Shown: in pieces, positions 33,743 through 42,831 of the stretch
Numbering within the stretch: the first letter of the stretch is position 1
How the letters are laid out: every line of letters starts with the position of its first letter
From: JADLHS01 sp044225555
Lineage (GTDB): Bacteria > Verrucomicrobiota > Verrucomicrobiia > Limisphaerales > JADLHS01
NCBI GenBank assembly: GCA_044225555.1
Contig: JBGAIM010000002.1
Location: forward strand, 1 to 64,000
Direction of reading: 5' to 3'
DNA length: 64,000 nt
Notes under the pieces: generated by a model
Seen by the model: the letters and a program-made list of their open reading frames with translations, nothing else
What the model was told of the DNA's origin: nothing
Databases searched by the model: none
Program-made: the position numbers and the translations under genes

Positions 33743-36325
33743 ATGGGTATGCTTGCGGGTATGAGCGTGCGAGGCAGGATCAATCGGCGCGGGGCGCTGG
33801 CGGCGCTCGGGCTTTGGATTGCGTGCGCGCCGGGCCGGGCGGAAGTGCCCGGGTTGTTCTATGGCTGGGGCGTCACCAATCTGGTCACAACCAATTCCGT
33901 CAGCGTGGTCGGCCCGATCACCCGTATTGCCGCCGGTGCCTATCATGCGCTGGCCTTGCGCGCGGATGGTACGGTGGCGGCCTGGGGCGACAACACTTCC
34001 GGGCAAACCAACATTCCTGCCGGCGTCAGCAACATCGTGGCGATCAGCGCCGGCGCGCGGCACAATCTCTGTCTGCGAAGCAACGGCACGGTGGTGGCGT
34101 GGGGTTTGAACACCTCTTCGCAAACCAACGTGCCGGTCAGCTTGAACGGCGTGATGGCCGTTGCCGCCGGAGCGGATCACAGCGTGGTCTTGCTCACGAA
34201 TGGCTCCGTTGTGACTTGGGGCGTTTCGCTCGCGTTGACGAATTATCCGGCCGGGCTCACGAACATCGCCTCCATTGCCGCAGGTTCTTCGGTGACCCTT
34301 GCGTTGCGGTCCAACGGCACAGTGGTGGCGTGGGGCACTTCGGCCAGTTCCCTCACCAACCTGCCGGCGGGTTTGACCAACGTGGTGGCGATCTCTGCCG
34401 GATTAAATCACTGTCTGGCGCTTCGCTCGAACGGCACGGTGATTGCCTGGGGCGATAACGCTTACGGTCAAGCCGCCGTCCCGCTGCAACTCACCAATGC
34501 GGTCGCCATTTCGGCGGGTTGGTTGCATAGTCTGGCCCTGCGCGCGGATGGGACATTCCTCGGCTGGGGCTTGTCCACCTCTGGCCAAACCACCAGTCCC
34601 ACTGGAGTGACCAACTTCACTTCCTTCGCCGCGGGCAACACGCTCAATCTGCTCGTCGATCTCGCCCCGCGCTTTGTTTCCAAACCGCCGGCCACCGTGA
34701 CGCTACCGTTGGGGCAAAGTAATACCTTGAGTGCTGCGGCTCTTTCCGGAAGCGCATTCACAGTGCAATGGTTTTTCAAGGGCACGCCCATCCCCGACGC
34801 GACGAACACCGACTTTGCCGTGACGGATTTCAATGTGACGAAGGCGGGAATCTATTCCCTCCTCGCCTCCAACTTCGTCGCCACGACGACCGCCTCCAGC
34901 ATTCTGCGGTTGAGCAACGCGCCGAACATATTGGTGAACGGTGTGGTCATAGGCGGCGGAAGTGTGACGCGGACCAACTCGGCCACAATCATCCTGACCG
35001 CGACGACCAATGCCTATCCGCGCATTCATTACACGCTAAATGGCATTGAGCCGGACTTCACCTCGCCGCAATACTCCGCGCCGTTCGTCATCTCGAACAG
35101 CGCCATGGTGCGGGCCGTCGCCTACAATCCGCTCGTGACCGACAAAGCGGAAGCCGCCCCGCTCGCGGTGCAGATTCTTCCCACGTATCCGCTCGTCGTC
35201 ACTTCGCCGGGTGGAGGCGTGGTGCGGTCGCCTGGACCGGATCTCAGCGCCAACAGTTATCTGAGCAACACGCTGGTCACGCTCACGGCCACGAACAATA
35301 CGGGCTGGGTCTTCATGTATTGGACCAATGCCGCCAGCGGCACGAATGCAGAGACCACCGTGTTGATGACTCAATCCAACAATGTGCAGGCCGTGTTCGG
35401 CACGACGCTGAATCTCGCCACGAATTATCCTCAAGGGCAGGTCGTCGCCGATCCGCCGAACCGACCCTTTCCGTTTGGTTCGACCGTCACGCTGGCGGCG
35501 TTGCCCGATCCGGGGAGTTACTTTTTTGGTTGGGCCGGTTTGCTGACCAACTTCGCCAATCCGGTCACGCTCACAGTCACCAACGCGACCGGATTGACGG
35601 CGTTGTTCGCTTCCTTGGCTGGTGATCAAGTTTCGCTCGTGACGCTTTCCGTCAATGGTGGCGGCGGCGTGCAGGCCAGTCCTTTCCGCAACGTCTATAC
35701 GAACGGCGAACTCGTCACGCTCACGGCGTGGAATACTTCCAATCGCGTCTTCTCGTATTGGAGCGGCGATGCGACCGGCACGATCAATCCGCTCGCCGTG
35801 ACGATGAACAACAGCAAACTCATTTACGCAAACTATGTCCCCGGCGTGCCGACGAGTCAGTTGCCGGTGTTCACCGTACCGCCTGGCGGGCGCAGCTTGA
35901 GTCTCGGCAATAACACGACTTTGGCCGCGCTGGCCACCGGCATCGGCACCATCAGTTATCAATGGCGGCTCAATGGCGTGAATGTCTCCGGCGCCACCGG
36001 CACCCAACTCGCCCTGAACAACCTGACCCCCGCCAAGGCCGGCCTTTACGATGTGCTCGCCAGCAATGCGTTTGGTACCACCACCAGTCCAGCCGCGCCC
36101 GTGGCGTTGTTCGCCGTGGAATTGACCCCGAGTTTCAACGGGATGCTCCCGCTGCTCGTGATTGATTGCGCCCCCGGCGCGGCGTTTCAATTGCAATACT
36201 CCGGCGATCTGCGGCTGACGAACTGGAATCTCCTCGCCCCGCTCACCGTGCCGGCAGCACGCTCTTACTTCATCGACGCGTCGCCCACCGCTCCCCGCCG
36301 CTTCTACCGGCTCGTGCCGCAATGA
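33743..36325 (+). CDS. Secreted RCC1-repeat protein with Ig-like and InlB-type repeats
   Basis: An 860-residue exported protein. After a signal peptide (cleavage near GRAEVP) come about six or seven RCC1-like propeller repeats (residues about 50-305; repeated LALRxDGTVxAWG and AISAG motifs), an Ig-like segment, a chitobiase C-terminal-like segment (INYTLNG-type: IHYTLNGIEPDF), InlB B-type repeats (TLTATNNTGWVFMYW, TLAALPDPGSYFFGW) and a further Ig-like domain. It has no catalytic motif; likely a surface binding protein. The GTMA-rich linkers are Asn/Thr-rich. Starts at 33743 or 33761 are both possible. Confidence 0.87.
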   Translation: MGMLAGMSVRGRINRRGALAALGLWIACAPGRAEVPGLFYGWGVTNLVTTNSVSVVGPITRIAAGAYHALALRADGTVAAWGDNTSGQTNIPAGVSNIVAISAGARHNLCLRSNGTVVAWGLNTSSQTNVPVSLNGVMAVAAGADHSVVLLTNGSVVTWGVSLALTNYPAGLTNIASIAAGSSVTLALRSNGTVVAWGTSASSLTNLPAGLTNVVAISAGLNHCLALRSNGTVIAWGDNAYGQAAVPLQLTNAVAISAGWLHSLALRADGTFLGWGLSTSGQTTSPTGVTNFTSFAAGNTLNLLVDLAPRFVSKPPATVTLPLGQSNTLSAAALSGSAFTVQWFFKGTPIPDATNTDFAVTDFNVTKAGIYSLLASNFVATTTASSILRLSNAPNILVNGVVIGGGSVTRTNSATIILTATTNAYPRIHYTLNGIEPDFTSPQYSAPFVISNSAMVRAVAYNPLVTDKAEAAPLAVQILPTYPLVVTSPGGGVVRSPGPDLSANSYLSNTLVTLTATNNTGWVFMYWTNAASGTNAETTVLMTQSNNVQAVFGTTLNLATNYPQGQVVADPPNRPFPFGSTVTLAALPDPGSYFFGWAGLLTNFANPVTLTVTNATGLTALFASLAGDQVSLVTLSVNGGGGVQASPFRNVYTNGELVTLTAWNTSNRVFSYWSGDATGTINPLAVTMNNSKLIYANYVPGVPTSQLPVFTVPPGGRSLSLGNNTTLAALATGIGTISYQWRLNGVNVSGATGTQLALNNLTPAKAGLYDVLASNAFGTTTSPAAPVALFAVELTPSFNGMLPLLVIDCAPGAAFQLQYSGDLRLTNWNLLAPLTVPAARSYFIDASPTAPRRFYRLVPQ

Positions 36326-36340
36326 TTCTCCGGAACGCGA

Positions 36341-36452
36341 CGGAGCGCGACCGGTCCCCGGTCGCAGCATGTGATGGTGATGAGGGTTGTGGAATCTAAT
36401 GGGGTTTTCTTCGATTGCATGGCTGCGGTCGAGGGACCGCCCGCGCGCCGCT
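36341..36452. repeat. Intergenic inverted repeat upstream of recN
   Basis: Left arm about 36341-36371 (CGGAGCGCGACCGGTCCC followed by CGGTCGCAGCATG) and right arm about 36418-36452 (CATGGCTGCGGTCGAGGGAC followed by CGCCCGCGCGCCGC) pair imperfectly over about 30 bp. This is another family of palindromic element, lying between the RCC1 gene and recN. Confidence 0.7.
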
Positions 36453-36539
36453 GGTCGCCTGGATGTATGCGGATGGACTCGGGTGCTTTTTCCGATTGCC
36501 CAACGCCTTCCGCATCCGCAAAGTTTCCGCGCCTTAATC

Positions 36540-38207
36540 ATGCTGACGACGCTGCGCATCAAAAACCTCGCCCTCGTGGCCGATCTCACGCTGGAACTCC
36601 AGCCCGGTTGCAATGTCGTCACCGGCGAAACCGGCGCGGGCAAGTCCATCATCATCGGCGCGTTGAACCTCGTGCTGGGCGAGCGGGCCGACCGCACGCT
36701 GATTCGCAGCGGCAGCGACGCGTGTTCGGTTGAGGCGGTATTCGACGTAGCCAAACTCCGCGCGCCGCTGAAGTCCTTTCTCGATGCGAACGGCCTCGAA
36801 CCGTGTGAGGATCATCAACTCGTTCTCAAGCGCACTTTCACCAGCGCCGGGACCAACCGGCAGTTCGTCAACGGGTCGGCCACCACACTGAATGTTCTGG
36901 CCGCGATTGGCGAATGGCTGGTGGATATGCACGGTCCGCATGATCATCAATCGCTCCTGCATCCAGCGAAACAGCTGGCCATCCTCGACGCGTTCGGTGG
37001 TTTGGAGCAGGAACGTGAGGCGTTTGGGGAACTGGTTCGACGTCGGGCGGCGCTGGAAATCGAGAAGTCCGCGCTGATCGTGGATGAGCGAACCTACGCC
37101 CAACAGCTCGAACTCCTGCGCTTTCAGGTGAAGGAGATCGAGGCGGCGCGTTTGCAGCCGGATGAGGAAGAGCAGGTCACGCAGGAGCACAATCGCGCCA
37201 GCAACGCCGCGAAGTTGCTGCAATTAAGCCAGGCCGCCTTGGAAGTGCTGAGTGAAAGCGAGACTTCGTTGCTGACGCAGGCGGGCGTGATTGGGCGGAC
37301 GTTGCAGGAGTTGCAGCGCGTGGATGCGGGCGCGACGGCACTGACGGAACTTCACGAACAGGGCGTGTCCGCATTGCGTGACCTGCAAGCGGAGCTTTCG
37401 CGCTACGCCGACAAAGTGGACGTGGACCCGGCGCGACTGGCCGAGTTGGAGGAGCGGTTGAGTCTCCTGCACACGCTCAAGCGCAAATACGGCGCGACAT
37501 TGGCCGAGGTCATTGCTTTTGGTGTCGAGGCGAAGGTGAAATTGCAGGCGTTGGAATCGCGCGACGCGGAACTGGCGCGCCTCAATGCGGCCCTGACAAA
37601 ACTCGACGGAGAGTTGCTGCGCGCGGGCAAGAAACTTTCCTCCGAGCGCAAGAAGGTCATCCCGCAGCTTGCCAGGGCCGCCGGCAAACAACTGGCTGAT
37701 CTCGGATTCAAGCAGAGCAAGTTCGATGTGGAGATTAAGAGCGAAGCGAGCCTGACGTCAGCCATGCGCGAGTCAGGGTTGGATGAAATTGAATTCCAAT
37801 TTTCCCCGAACGTTGGCGAGCCGTTGAAGCCGCTGCGGGCGATTGCCTCGTCCGGTGAAATGGCGCGGGTGATGTTGGCCCTCAAGACCGTGCTGGCGGC
37901 GGAAGACCAGATACCTGTCCTTGTTTTTGACGAGGTGGACGCGAATGTGGGCGGTGAGACGGCGAACGCGGTGGGTGAGAAGATGAAGCAAATTGCGGCC
38001 AAGCGACAGGTGTTGTGCATCACGCATCTGCCACAGGTGGCGGCGCCGGCGGACGCGCATTATGTCGTGACCAAGCAGGTCAAAGACGGACGGACGATTT
38101 CCGAAATCACGCTCCTCGAAAAGAAATCGCGCGTCACCGAACTGGCGCGGATGCTCGGCGGTCAGAGCGACGCGGCGCGCAAGCACGCCGAGGCGTTGCT
38201 GAAGTGA
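36540..38207 (+). CDS. recN: DNA repair protein RecN
   Basis: A 555-residue SMC-like ATPase that holds broken DNA ends together in recombinational repair. The Walker A motif GETGAGKS is at residues 29-36, followed by IIGALNLVLGERAD; the long central coiled coil is rich in Glu, Leu, Arg and Gln; the C-terminal part has the SSGEMARVMLALKTVLA signature and the VFDEVDANVGG Walker B. The ATG at 36540 begins the family's LTTLRIKNLALV. Upstream codons in the same frame overlap the palindromic repeat and are unlikely to be translated. Confidence 0.96.
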   Translation: MLTTLRIKNLALVADLTLELQPGCNVVTGETGAGKSIIIGALNLVLGERADRTLIRSGSDACSVEAVFDVAKLRAPLKSFLDANGLEPCEDHQLVLKRTFTSAGTNRQFVNGSATTLNVLAAIGEWLVDMHGPHDHQSLLHPAKQLAILDAFGGLEQEREAFGELVRRRAALEIEKSALIVDERTYAQQLELLRFQVKEIEAARLQPDEEEQVTQEHNRASNAAKLLQLSQAALEVLSESETSLLTQAGVIGRTLQELQRVDAGATALTELHEQGVSALRDLQAELSRYADKVDVDPARLAELEERLSLLHTLKRKYGATLAEVIAFGVEAKVKLQALESRDAELARLNAALTKLDGELLRAGKKLSSERKKVIPQLARAAGKQLADLGFKQSKFDVEIKSEASLTSAMRESGLDEIEFQFSPNVGEPLKPLRAIASSGEMARVMLALKTVLAAEDQIPVLVFDEVDANVGGETANAVGEKMKQIAAKRQVLCITHLPQVAAPADAHYVVTKQVKDGRTISEITLLEKKSRVTELARMLGGQSDAARKHAEALLK

Positions 38208-38224
38208 CCGGCCAGCGCGCGGGC

Positions 38225-38467
38225 TCAGGCGTGGCGTTCGCGCGGGCGATGCTCGAGGAAATCGTGAAAGAGGATGGAGAACAGCCAGCCGCGCCTGTTG
38301 GCAGGAACGGGCAGTTCCCGGCTGCGTTCCCTGGCCAGATTGAACGCGCGGTGGGTCATTTCAAATGCCTTGATCGAACTGCCGCACAGGCGGACGGCGA
38401 ATTGAAACAGTGGCAGGTAATAGGCCTCGAGGAGGTCGTCCATTTGAGTGAGGTTGGTTGCTCGCAT
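38225..38467 (-). CDS. Orphan sigma-factor region 2-like miniprotein
   Basis: An 80-residue protein whose whole length resembles region 2 of ECF-type sigma factors: DDLLEAYYLPLFQFAVRLCG (first helix), a MTHRAFNLA segment where DLTQQTF is usual, and RRGWLFSILFHDFLEH for the RxWLFxIAxNxxL helix. Region 4 is absent and no continuation exists after the stop. It may be a remnant or a stand-alone regulator that binds core polymerase or promoter -10 DNA. It lies 17 bp from the convergent recN stop. The similarity is judged by eye. Confidence 0.6.
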   Translation of the reverse strand: MRATNLTQMDDLLEAYYLPLFQFAVRLCGSSIKAFEMTHRAFNLARERSRELPVPANRRGWLFSILFHDFLEHRPRERHA

Positions 38468-38542
38468 TGCTGACGGGAAAAGCTAACCGTGTGCCAGCGA
38501 GTGTGGTTGCGCGAAATTTAATGATGCGCTTGCGGCTGATTC

Positions 38543-38875
38543 CTACTCGATGCCGAGCAGTTCGACTTCAAAAACCAGCGTGGCATTGGGCGGAATGGCG
38601 CCGGGATAACCTTGCGAACCGTAGGCCAATTCAGGCGGAATGGTGAGCCGGACCTTGTCGCCGACTTTCATCTGCGCGACGCCAAGGTCCCAGCCGGCGA
38701 TGACCTCGCCGTGTCCCAGCGCGAAGCGGAATGGTTCGTTTCGGTCCACGGAACTGTCGAACTTCTGGCCGTCGGTGAAGCGTCCGGTGTAATGGACGAT
38801 GACAGTCTGGCCTTTTTGCGGGAGCGATCCGTTGCCGTGGATGAGGTGTTCAATCTGCAATTCGGTGTTGGGCAT
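38543..38875 (-). CDS. FKBP-type peptidyl-prolyl cis-trans isomerase
   Basis: A 110-residue single-domain FKBP that catalyses proline isomerisation. VHYTGRFTDGQKFDSS, the GEVIAGWDLGVAQMKVGDK core and LAYGSQGYPGAIPPNATLVF are classical FKBP motifs. The ATG at 38875 (MPNTEL) gives a cytoplasmic protein of normal length; a longer frame would add a hydrophobic N-terminus but overlaps the upstream gene's 3' end, so it is less likely. It is downstream of the small hypothetical gene at 38919 on the same strand. Confidence 0.93.
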   Translation of the reverse strand: MPNTELQIEHLIHGNGSLPQKGQTVIVHYTGRFTDGQKFDSSVDRNEPFRFALGHGEVIAGWDLGVAQMKVGDKVRLTIPPELAYGSQGYPGAIPPNATLVFEVELLGIE

Positions 38876-38918
38876 AGGTTCTGAAGACGCTCTTGATCTG
38901 AGTTTGATGGCTGTATGT

Positions 38919-39263
38919 CTAAACTGGCCTGCAATCATTCTCATCCTTCTTGAAGGGCTCACGCTTCCACGGTGCGCAAATTGTTTCCCGTGAGGCCATC
39001 CACCCAACAGGAAGATCTGCGACCAAACCAACGGTAGGGTCGAGGCGATAAATGCAACCAAGACAAAAAAGTGATGGCTTGTCATCAATCTTAATAAACC
39101 CGCAGTGAAACTGCCAGCTGTCGTCGTGGTCGTGATACACCATCAATATTGGCTGCAGGTCTTGTGTTACCCGAACCGTGCTAAAAGCAATTGCGTTGCT
39201 GGGTGCTTTGAACGGCCACTCATTCGGGAGAAAATCGTGGCTATGTTGGTTAAACTCGCCCAT
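38919..39263 (-). CDS. Small conserved hypothetical protein
   Basis: A 114-residue soluble protein. Segments NAIAFSTVRVTQDLQPILMVYHD, HDDSWQFHCG (quoted apart) and LADLPVGWMASRE resemble a widespread family of about 100-residue uncharacterised proteins with a D-D-x-WQF and DLPxGWxAxRE core, commonly found as stand-alone genes. Composition is more AT-rich than its neighbours. No enzymatic motif is evident. It lies upstream of the FKBP gene, same strand, 43 bp apart, and 39 bp after the M48 stop. Confidence 0.6.
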   Translation of the reverse strand: MGEFNQHSHDFLPNEWPFKAPSNAIAFSTVRVTQDLQPILMVYHDHDDSWQFHCGFIKIDDKPSLFCLGCIYRLDPTVGLVADLPVGWMASRETICAPWKREPFKKDENDCRPV

Positions 39264-39302
39264 CTCAGTTTACTCTTTCATCCTGAATGCATGCGCTCAG
39301 TC

Positions 39303-41255
39303 TTAGCTGGATTCTGGCGCCACGAATGGCGGCATCGGACAATCCAGCGTTTCGGCAATGCCGCGCAGGAGTTCCGCTTCGTTCTCCTGAATCACGCCGT
39401 CAGCGCTGACGACTTGCGTGCAGGCTTCGAGGACGTTCTTTTTGATTTGCGGCACGGCCAGCGCGAGGCGGTCCAGTGATTCGCTGATGTCGACTAGGCC
39501 GCATTGCTCTAAAGGTAGCAGTGTGATCGGCAAGCCGCCGGCGCGAATGTAGGGCGCACCCGCTTGGAACGCTTTCGCTATCTCAGGTGGGTTGGTCTGG
39601 CCGGTGTGAGCGAGGGCTGAGAGCAGCACCGCGCAATCGGGAACGAGCGGGCGGATGGTGTAAAACTGCGTCGTTGCGGGTCGCTCGCCGGTGAAGCGCG
39701 GTGCGACCTGGCGTTGGATGATTTTCTGGAGGACGAATTCAAAGAGCACGATCTGATCGTCGCTCTCAATCAACCACGACAGCGTGTCGTTGAACCTCTG
39801 AAATTCCTCAGCGCTCAATTGTTTCAGCGCTGGCAACGCCAGGTTCACGAGTGGCAGTCGCACCTGCTGGCTGATGGCAGCAACGTCCGGCCAGAGAGCG
39901 AAAGTCTGTTCGTAAGTTGCCGGGTCGGTGCGCTGCACCAATTGTTCCAGTTGGGAGGTGCGCAAGGAATCGTCGTCACTGAGCAGCATGGCGAACAACA
40001 GGGCACTGGCGCCTTGCGACTGCCGGGCGGCGGTGCGGATGTTCTCCGGCAAGGAATCCCGCAGTTCAACGGCGTAGCGCAGATGAAGCGGAGTTGGTTT
40101 GCCCAGACTGGGTAGAACGCTGGCGGTGCTGATGACGGCAGCGCCAGCCAGTCCCGCGGCACCCGGCGGGAAACCGGGAATAATTGGCGGGAACGCGGGT
40201 TTGGGTTTCTTGTTGTCGCCGAGAATGGATTCGAGGCCTTCCGTTTCGTCGGTCGAAACAACGGGTAGCGTGCCATCCCAATTTGGATCGATGGCGCGGA
40301 TGCGTTCTTCGAGCGGGGGATGGGTGGCGAAGACATTAAAGAAAGAACTCTTGAGTGCGCTGCCGAAAAACATGTGACTGGCTTCGGCGGCGTGCTCGGA
40401 TTCGATCCGCGAGCCTTCGGCCAGCGTGGCGATTTTTTGCAACGCGCCGGAAAGACCGGCGGGGTTGCGCGTGAACTGGACGGCGGACGCGTCCGCGAGA
40501 AATTCGCGCTGGCGGCTGACAGCGGCTTGAATCAATTGTCCAAACAGCACCCCAATCCAACCAAAGAGCAGCAGCACGATGCCGATCAGCGGCAGGGGAT
40601 TCTTGTCCCGACTGCCGCCGCGCGAGTTCAACAAGATGCGTCCGATGACCGCCAGGCATAGGATGCCGAAGATGATGCCCATGAGCCGAAGGTTGAGGCG
40701 CATGTCGCCGTTGAGGATGTGGCTGAACTCGTGGCCGATGACGCCCTGCAATTCATCGCGCTTCAAGTTGGTGATGCAACCGCGGGTGACGCTGATGGCC
40801 GCGTCGTTGAGGTTGTGCCCGGCGGCAAAGGCGTTGATGCCATGCTCATTGTCCATCACATAGACCTGCGGCACGGGCACGCCCGAGGCGATGGCCATTT
40901 CTTCGACGACGTTCAGCAATTTGCGTTCGTCAGGATCGCGGGTGTTGGAATCCACGAGCCGGCCACCGAGGGATTCGGCCACGGCACTGCCGCCACTGGA
41001 AAGTTGCGCGGTCTTGAACAGGCTGCCGCAGGTGATGACCGCTAGTGTGCCGCCAGCGGCGAAGAGAAAGAGCTTTGGATTCCAGAGCGCAAACGCGGGC
41101 GGCTGGCCGTGCTGACGATAATTTCCCGCACCGTGCAGTATGAACAGGAGCGCCAGATAAACACTGGCGACGATCAGGACAACGGCCAGGACAAAGTAAA
41201 CAACCAGCCACTTGGTGTTGCGGCGGGCTTTGTCCTGTCGCTCGAAGAAGTCCAT
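39303..41255 (-). CDS. M48 family metallopeptidase (HtpX-like) with long C-terminal domain
   Basis: A 650-residue membrane protease. Two N-terminal membrane segments precede the catalytic domain; the zinc motif HEFSH is at residues 175-179, with two further hydrophobic segments after it and a downstream Glu ligand region around QREFLADASAVQ. ATHPPLEERIRAI is typical of HtpX-like enzymes. Residues about 340-650 are a helical, TerB-like or unknown extension. It follows a lemA gene on the same strand, 79 bp apart, a known association. It probably degrades misfolded membrane proteins. Confidence 0.92.
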   Translation of the reverse strand: MDFFERQDKARRNTKWLVVYFVLAVVLIVASVYLALLFILHGAGNYRQHGQPPAFALWNPKLFLFAAGGTLAVITCGSLFKTAQLSSGGSAVAESLGGRLVDSNTRDPDERKLLNVVEEMAIASGVPVPQVYVMDNEHGINAFAAGHNLNDAAISVTRGCITNLKRDELQGVIGHEFSHILNGDMRLNLRLMGIIFGILCLAVIGRILLNSRGGSRDKNPLPLIGIVLLLFGWIGVLFGQLIQAAVSRQREFLADASAVQFTRNPAGLSGALQKIATLAEGSRIESEHAAEASHMFFGSALKSSFFNVFATHPPLEERIRAIDPNWDGTLPVVSTDETEGLESILGDNKKPKPAFPPIIPGFPPGAAGLAGAAVISTASVLPSLGKPTPLHLRYAVELRDSLPENIRTAARQSQGASALLFAMLLSDDDSLRTSQLEQLVQRTDPATYEQTFALWPDVAAISQQVRLPLVNLALPALKQLSAEEFQRFNDTLSWLIESDDQIVLFEFVLQKIIQRQVAPRFTGERPATTQFYTIRPLVPDCAVLLSALAHTGQTNPPEIAKAFQAGAPYIRAGGLPITLLPLEQCGLVDISESLDRLALAVPQIKKNVLEACTQVVSADGVIQENEAELLRGIAETLDCPMPPFVAPESS

Positions 41256-41333
41256 GAGTTTGCGCCTCGCCCTGATTAGGTCCGTCCCATGCGGTTGGCA
41301 GGACCGATGGGACGGATGAGACCTACACAGGGG

Positions 41334-41936
41334 CTACGAGAATGAAACCTTGGGGGCTTCGCGTTCTTCCGCTTTCTCGATGACGAACAGTTCCGCCGGG
41401 CCAAAGTTAAACATACCGGCGATGATGTTGGTCGGGAAGACTTCGCGACCGGTGTTGTAAGCCATCACGCTGTCGTTGTAGGCCTGGCGCGCGAAGGAGA
41501 CTTTGTTCTCGGTCGAGGTCAGTTCCTCCATGAGCTGGTTCATCGAGGTGTTCGCCTTGAGGTCGGGATACGCCTCGCTCAGGGCGAAGAGCCGTCCGAG
41601 CGCGCCACTGAGTGAACCTTCGGCGCTGGACAACGCCTTCATGGCTTCGGGATCGCCGGGATTGGCGGCGACTTTTCCGTTGGCGGAAAATGCCGAGTTG
41701 CGCGCGGCGATGACGGCTTCGAGCGTGCCGCGTTCGTGCTTGAGATAGCCCTTGGTCGTTTCGACGAGATTGGGGATCAGGTCGTAACGGCGCTTGAGTT
41801 GCACGTCAATTTGCGCCCAGGCGTTCTTGAAGCGGTTGCGCAACGCGACCAACCCGTTGTATTTGCCGACGACCAACATCACGGCGAACAGCGCGATCGC
41901 GGCGATAATTATCAATCCAATTAGCAGTGCTCCCAT
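41334..41936 (-). CDS. LemA family protein
   Basis: A 200-residue protein with one N-terminal membrane helix (residues about 3-22) and the LemA helical bundle. YNGLVALRNRFKNAWAQIDV, QLKRRYDLIPNLVETTKGY (parts of one block) and NTGREVFPTNIIAG are the family signatures. LemA proteins are often next to M48 peptidases, as here, and may modulate them. The ATG at 41936 is chosen since it directly precedes the membrane helix. Confidence 0.94.
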   Translation of the reverse strand: MGALLIGLIIIAAIALFAVMLVVGKYNGLVALRNRFKNAWAQIDVQLKRRYDLIPNLVETTKGYLKHERGTLEAVIAARNSAFSANGKVAANPGDPEAMKALSSAEGSLSGALGRLFALSEAYPDLKANTSMNQLMEELTSTENKVSFARQAYNDSVMAYNTGREVFPTNIIAGMFNFGPAELFVIEKAEEREAPKVSFS

Positions 41937-42122
41937 AATGTTTCTTTCGTTGTTGTTTAACGACGCATGACAACTAGGGCAAAGCCCCACGGCGGGCAAT
42001 TACAATTTCCGGAGGGAATTCGAGAGTGGGAGCATGACCGGTCATTGCGGAGTGCTGGAGAAATTTATTTTCATTCCTAGAATTCCCGTTAACCTGCCAG
42101 CAACTTTTTGGGGAAACAATCT

Positions 42123-42506
42123 ATGAGCAATGTTCCAGCCGATTTGAGATACGCCAAGTCACACGAGTGGGTGCGCGTGAGTGGGGATGCCGCCGTGGTG
42201 GGGATCACCGATCATGCCCAGCATGAGTTGACCGACGTGGTCTTTGTTGAACTGCCCGACATCGGGCGCAAAGTAAAGGCCGGTGAGGCATGCGCCGTCG
42301 TCGAGTCCGTCAAGACCGCCAGTGACATTTATTCGCCGGTGAGCGGTGAAGTCGTTGAGGTCAATAAAACCGTGGTGGACGATCCGGCGCTGGTAAATCG
42401 CGAGCCGTTCAGTGGCGGGTGGTTCTTCAAACTCAAACTGGCGAATGCGGGTGAATTGAGCGGGTTGTTGACGCCGGACAGTTACAAGGCGCAGATCACA
42501 GCCTGA
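42123..42506 (+). CDS. gcvH: Glycine cleavage system H protein
   Basis: A 127-residue lipoyl carrier of the glycine cleavage system. The lipoylated lysine is K64 in VESVKTASD, with the SHEWVRV start and GWFFKLKL end typical of GcvH. P, T and L proteins are not in the window. It is followed 13 bp later by a glutaredoxin-like gene and then lipA, so carrier and lipoyl synthase are grouped. Confidence 0.96.
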   Translation: MSNVPADLRYAKSHEWVRVSGDAAVVGITDHAQHELTDVVFVELPDIGRKVKAGEACAVVESVKTASDIYSPVSGEVVEVNKTVVDDPALVNREPFSGGWFFKLKLANAGELSGLLTPDSYKAQITA

Positions 42507-42519
42507 GCAGTCGCAGTTC

Positions 42520-42783
42520 GTGAAGATCCGTCTGTTCATCAAGCCCTACTGTCCGTGGTGTCACCGGGCGGAGGACTGGCTTAAGAGTCACGGCATCAAA
42601 TACGAAGTGTTGGATGTCATTTCCGATAGCGAGGCGTTTGATGAAATGGTGGAGCTTTCCGGCCAGACTCTCGCACCGGTGATTGATGTGGATGGCCAGG
42701 TGCTGGCCGATTTCGGGCCGGACGAGTTGGAAAAATTCTGGAGGAAGATCTCATCCGCAAATGACGCAGATTTACGCAGATGA
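42520..42783 (+). CDS. Glutaredoxin-like protein whose end comes from a repeat
   Basis: An 87-residue glutaredoxin fold with the dithiol CPWC motif at residues 11-14, a cis-Pro region in LAPVIDVDG and a GTG start at 42520. The last about ten residues (SSANDADLRR) and the TGA are encoded by the left arm of an inverted repeat (42753-42827). It sits between gcvH and lipA and could reduce disulfides or help Fe-S supply for LipA; that link is inferred only from context. Confidence 0.88.
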   Translation: MKIRLFIKPYCPWCHRAEDWLKSHGIKYEVLDVISDSEAFDEMVELSGQTLAPVIDVDGQVLADFGPDELEKFWRKISSANDADLRR

Positions 42784-42827
42784 TTTTGCGTTTGAATCGG
42801 CGAACATCTGTGAAATCTGCGGAAACC
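42753..42827. repeat. Inverted repeat overlapping the glutaredoxin stop
   Basis: Left arm 42753-42781 has two ACGCAGAT units 10 bp apart (42763, 42773). The right arm 42806-42827 (ATCTGTGAAATCTGCGG and following) is complementary. It spans the 3' end of the glutaredoxin gene and ends 5 bp before lipA, so it could form a hairpin in the gcvH-lipA transcript. Confidence 0.85.
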
Positions 42828-42831
42828 AAAA

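Noticed and set aside
33653..34180. 5' extension of the MBL hydrolase
   Set aside because: The extension is antisense to RCC1 repeats of the divergent gene; the family N-terminus starts at 33652.
35036..36754. 572-codon minus-strand frame
   Set aside because: Antisense to the RCC1-type gene and the recN 5' end; composition is that of a shadow.
38876..39088. N-terminal extension of the FKBP gene with a hydrophobic segment
   Set aside because: It would overlap the 3' end of the small hypothetical gene and gives an atypical linker; the ATG at 38875 yields a standard single-domain FKBP.
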